A stretch of 64,000 bases of DNA from Allodiplogaster sudhausi (Eukaryota; Nematoda; Chromadorea; Rhabditida; Diplogasteridae): positions 4,842,001 through 4,906,000 of the forward strand of contig CALZFC010000006.1 in assembly GCA_945643635.1 (NCBI GenBank). Reading direction: 5' to 3'. The notes under the pieces were generated by a model, which was not told the DNA's origin, did no database searches, and saw only the letters and a program-made list of their open reading frames with translations. Both the position numbers and the translations under genes were made by a program. Below are positions 61,306-64,000 of this stretch, piece by piece (the first letter of the stretch is position 1; every line of letters begins with the position of its first letter).

Positions 61306-61968
61306 GATCGTGTTCTCGCTCGATTTGCACGCGAATTGTCTGCTCCGCTTCACGAAGACCGTAGTGACCGGCGAGCGACAGGCGGTGCGTGGAAGAGAGA
61401 AGGAAGGGCGGCGGCGGATTCGCAAGGTACGCCGAGCAACTGAAGACAGGCTGCTAGTTTTATATATTTTTGTTAGATTTTGTCAACATGATCAGCAGCA
61501 TCTCATAATAAACATCTTTCGTTTCCGTAGACTTTGTTTTCTTGAACATTTTAATATCTGTAAGACTGAAATGGATGCACTCATTTCAGGCAGTGTAGTG
61601 TTCATTTCCACACCGTCGCAAGATGTTCTCGGCAATGAAGAAGTCGCCAAGACGCAGCAGCAACTCCACAGTGTCCGCGTGCACGGCCCGCGACTGTTCG
61701 TACAGCATCTCAATGACGTCATCATTAAACCAAAATGACGTCATCAGTCAGCCACTATGACGTCATTATTAAGCCACTTGGCATTCCCTTCAAGTTCAAT
61801 CAAACTGAAAGCGATCGAAACCCTGAGGAATTCCTCAAAGCCGCGCGATCCTCCAACTTCCACGGGCAGCTTGTAAACATCTTGCTCGTGACGCGTAATG
61901 AATTCGCTGTAGAAGAGATTGCGAAAGAAGACAGAGTGGAGAGCGAGGAGTGCACGGGAGACGTAGAA
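61280..61968 (-). pseudogene. BTB half of the MATH-BTB gene, copy C (5'-truncated)
   Basis: Exons 61822-61968 (FYVSRALLALHSVFF, then KLPVEVGGSRGF), 61614-61708 (MLYEQSRAVHADTVELLLRL) and 61280-61439 (RCSAYLANPPPP, ending GVIVSKG) are all open and in phase. The MATH part and the first BTB strand are absent; upstream sequence is unrelated. The reading frame is undamaged, so a BTB-only protein is conceivable if a new 5' exon exists, but none is visible. Confidence 0.7.
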
Positions 61969-62374
61969 CTCAAAAGGAGAATTAACGGGATGGGACATCG
62001 ACATTTAGTAGAACATATTAAGTAATTAAATTTTTTAAAGTAAATTAGGAGAGGATGTCCGTAAGATTCGAGCAGGGCTCTATTATGACCTGCCCTAGGA
62101 AAAGTTTTGCGAATTCGTTTATGAAAATTGACTTGCTGATACAACTCGACGTGCTCTACAAAATGGAATACATTTCATAATTTTCATTTTGTTTTCCTTG
62201 CGAGACCAGGTCCAGTAAGCTTATAAATTGCATCTTTCATAACTCGCTTAAATCTTAATATTAGGCAACCAGCTAGGTATCATTCGATAGCTGATGTAAC
62301 GCTCTTTAATTTTTATCTAGGAAGTGTTTTTCATAAAATTTGATTTTCACCCTAAAATACGGCCCTAATCTTTT

Positions 62375-62840
62375 CCGAGGGCAGTTTTTAGCCAAATTAA
62401 GTATTTTATGCTCGTTTCCGCAACATCGCTCCTACATAGGCTTAAAGGGCGTGAAATTTGCAATAAGATATGTGTCTTTCAAAAAAATTGAAGGTCCCAG
62501 CCCCAGGCTCCGGAGCGCGTGAACATGTTCCAGTGTAAATTTATGGTACCAGTGAATCCTTCAAATGACTTGTAGGTTCTCGTTTGGGACCACCTCAGAA
62601 AAGAATAGTTTTCATGTGAATGCGACTCGAATGGGGATTATTTTAATCTGGATTATCATTTTCAACAAAATCAATTTCAGGTCCTTTTCTAGGGTTTTTG
62701 GACAAATTATGCATTTTCTTTTCATTTCCGCAGAACAGCAACTACATATTCAGAAAGTACTTGAAAAAAGCTACAACATATCTCTTTCAAAAAAATTAAG
62801 GGTCCCAGACATAGGTTCCCAAAGCCTTGAACATTCCGGT
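62375..62840. repeat. Direct repeat pair, about 310 bp apart
   Basis: 62375-62530 and 62685-62840 share AAATTA.GTATTTT, TTTCCGCA, TCTTTCAAAAAAATT and GGGTCCCAG...GG.TCC motifs in the same order. Part resembles the centre of the transposon at 55666-56877 (GCGTGAAATTTG.AA), so this may be old debris of that family. No gene is seen in 62000-63370. Confidence 0.5.
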
Positions 62841-63376
62841 GATCGTGGCTGGGAGGACATTATTCGATGTTTTGTGGTGATTTTGCTATTTTCAAGATGT
62901 TGCGTCATATCTTATTTTTTGTAATAATGAGTCACGTTTTACAATGATTTATCATACAATAACATTTGAACACAGGAACAAAATCGTGGCGAGAATCATC
63001 CTGAGCTGCTCAAAATATGTGGCAGGGTGGTTATCAATACATATGTGATCTATATTAGGTTCTCTCAACTGGAACATTATGATGCAATATTCGTTCCTCT
63101 GTATATTTGTCACATAAGTTTATGTGATACTGAACGTATCTGTGTACTAAGTAGCGACATTCTTGCGGACTTAAATCATTTCAGAATATGCTAGAAATGC
63201 AACAGAGAACAGGCACTCCTTCACTTGCCATGCAACTATTTTTGGCTGCTATAGCTGCATTCTTTCCAATCGGCACACACAAAGGACAACCAGCACGAAG
63301 AAAAAAGCAGGAAAAGAACACTTAGATAGAAGAGGCGGCTAGAAATGCAACAGTGAACACGCCCACGTCTGCTGCG

Positions 63377-63384
63377 TATAAAAG
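63377..63384 (+). promoter_or_regulatory. TATA box of the terminal gene
   Basis: TATAAAAG, 80 bp upstream of the ATG at 63464. Between them AAATTTTCAG ends 2 nt before the ATG, an excellent nematode acceptor for a spliced leader or a short 5' intron. Confidence 0.6.
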
Positions 63385-63463
63385 CGTCACGTTTCATGCT
63401 GAGTGTGCGCTAATTCCATGCTGTCGTTTGCATTGTTCATAACTCACGAATAAATTTTCAGCA

Positions 63464-64000
63464 ATGCAACTTGCTGTGCTGTCTTTATGGCTGTTAATAC
63501 TCCTGCCGACCACCGCGTACGCTGCTCCAAAAGGACGATACAAGCGCGCAAATGAGCCGGTCGAAGCGAGCGTTGACAGTGCCCAGAAGACTTCTGATGG
63601 TGAGCGCTGCTACTTCAGCGTGCTACGCAAGACAGGAAAGGAGACGGCAGCAAGAGCGAAAGTTTCCGACGCATCGACGAATTGCGATGGACAACTAATG
63701 AAGTCTGTGTTGCAAAATCATTTAAAGAATTTTAATGCCTCAAAACTTTCCAGAATGATTGAATTGAAAGATCTCGAGCTTCAAAACTTCTACGGCGCCG
63801 ATAACGCAATAGAGTTGATATTGGCAAGAGGAGCCGGTGAACATCACCACGATTGGAATTCCGAGGAAGTGGTAAAATATATTCTAAATGAACGCTAAAA
63901 TCCTTGACATTGGTTATGGTTTGCAGCTTCAAGCGGTAGGCGAACGTCAGATCTGTGAGGGACATGTCCGCGAACTGGCAACGAAATGGGATGTCCTTTT
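63464..64000 (+). CDS. Small secreted protein, 3' end beyond the window
   Basis: Signal peptide MQLAVLSLWLLILLPTTAYA followed by APKGRYKRANEPVEAS with a basic KR that could be a processing site, then one cysteine in GERCYFSVLRK, another in NCDGQLMKSVLQ, and a helical stretch SKLSRMIELKDLELQNFYG. Exon 1 probably ends at 63871 (GAAGTG/GTAAAA). A 55-nt intron then leads in phase to 63927-64000 (LQAVGERQICEGHVRELATK), adding a third cysteine. Without splicing the frame stops at 63898. The C-x-x-x-L-M...S-K layout faintly recalls nematode ground-like domains, but the later cysteines do not match, so I do not assign the family. Extracellular location is inferred from the signal peptide. Confidence 0.65.

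Larger units (their letters stand above)
59395..62000. repeat. Inverted partial copy (unit C) of the locus
   Basis: On the minus strand it repeats the BTB half of the MATH-BTB gene, the membrane-protein gene and about 180 bp beyond, where it stops matching at about 59395. At the other end it stops about 30 bp before the BTB exon at 61968. It thus faces unit B tail to tail across the galectin start. Confidence 0.85.

Overview
This window is nuclear DNA of a nematode. The evidence is internal: many genes carry short introns ending in TTTCAG-type acceptors; there is a chemoreceptor resembling the nematode SRE/Sra superfamily, a nematode-style MATH-BTB gene, a galectin, a Gly-Tyr-rich secreted peptide of the cnc/nlp type, and gene pairs about 80-100 bp apart that look like operons with a trans-splice acceptor. 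Genes are sparse. Much of the window is intron, (GA)n/(CT)n microsatellite and transposon debris. I rebuilt the gene models by hand from splice sites and reading-frame phase; nothing was aligned to a database.

Layout. 1-5.3 kb: SRE-like chemoreceptor with an in-frame TGA, probably a pseudogene. 5.3-12.5 kb: CT/GA tracts and a degenerate repeat family; one intronless gene for a secreted GGY-rich peptide (minus strand, 8.0-8.2 kb). 12.57-19.58 kb: a complete 12-exon class A peptide GPCR on the minus strand (476 aa by my model). It has a tRNA-like sequence as most of one intron and a 12 x 57 bp minisatellite built from the intron/exon junction just before the TM7 exon. 19.6-33.4 kb: mostly polypurine/polypyrimidine tracts with no gene I can defend. 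33.44-36.62 kb: a foldback-like element with TA-flanked inverted termini that encloses several exon-like segments. 36.6-42 kb: more GA/CT tracts.

43.4-62 kb: a locus present three times. Units A (about 43.37-49.79 kb) and B (about 49.8-57.9 kb) are tandem; unit C (about 59.4-62.0 kb) is inverted and partial. Each full unit carries a MATH-BTB gene, about 80 bp later a 218-aa multi-pass membrane protein of unknown family on the same strand, and a galectin on the opposite strand. The copies have decayed in different places. A has a 7-nt deletion in the BTB exon and a galectin with a stop and a missing exon. B has a readable BTB region (one MATH splice junction is unresolved) and an intact galectin, but a shifted acceptor in the membrane-protein gene, and it contains a 1.2 kb TA-flanked inverted-repeat transposon whose empty site is preserved in A. 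C lacks the MATH half and has lost a splice donor. No unit is intact for all three genes.

62-64 kb: repeat-derived sequence, then a TATA-containing promoter and the start of a small secreted protein that runs off the window.

The strongest candidate for something undescribed is the GPCR minisatellite: every 57-bp unit is a multiple of three, free of stops, and carries its own splice acceptor in the same phase. Use of upstream acceptors would add 19-residue blocks between TM6 and TM7 without breaking the frame. The second is the membrane protein paired with MATH-BTB in all three units.
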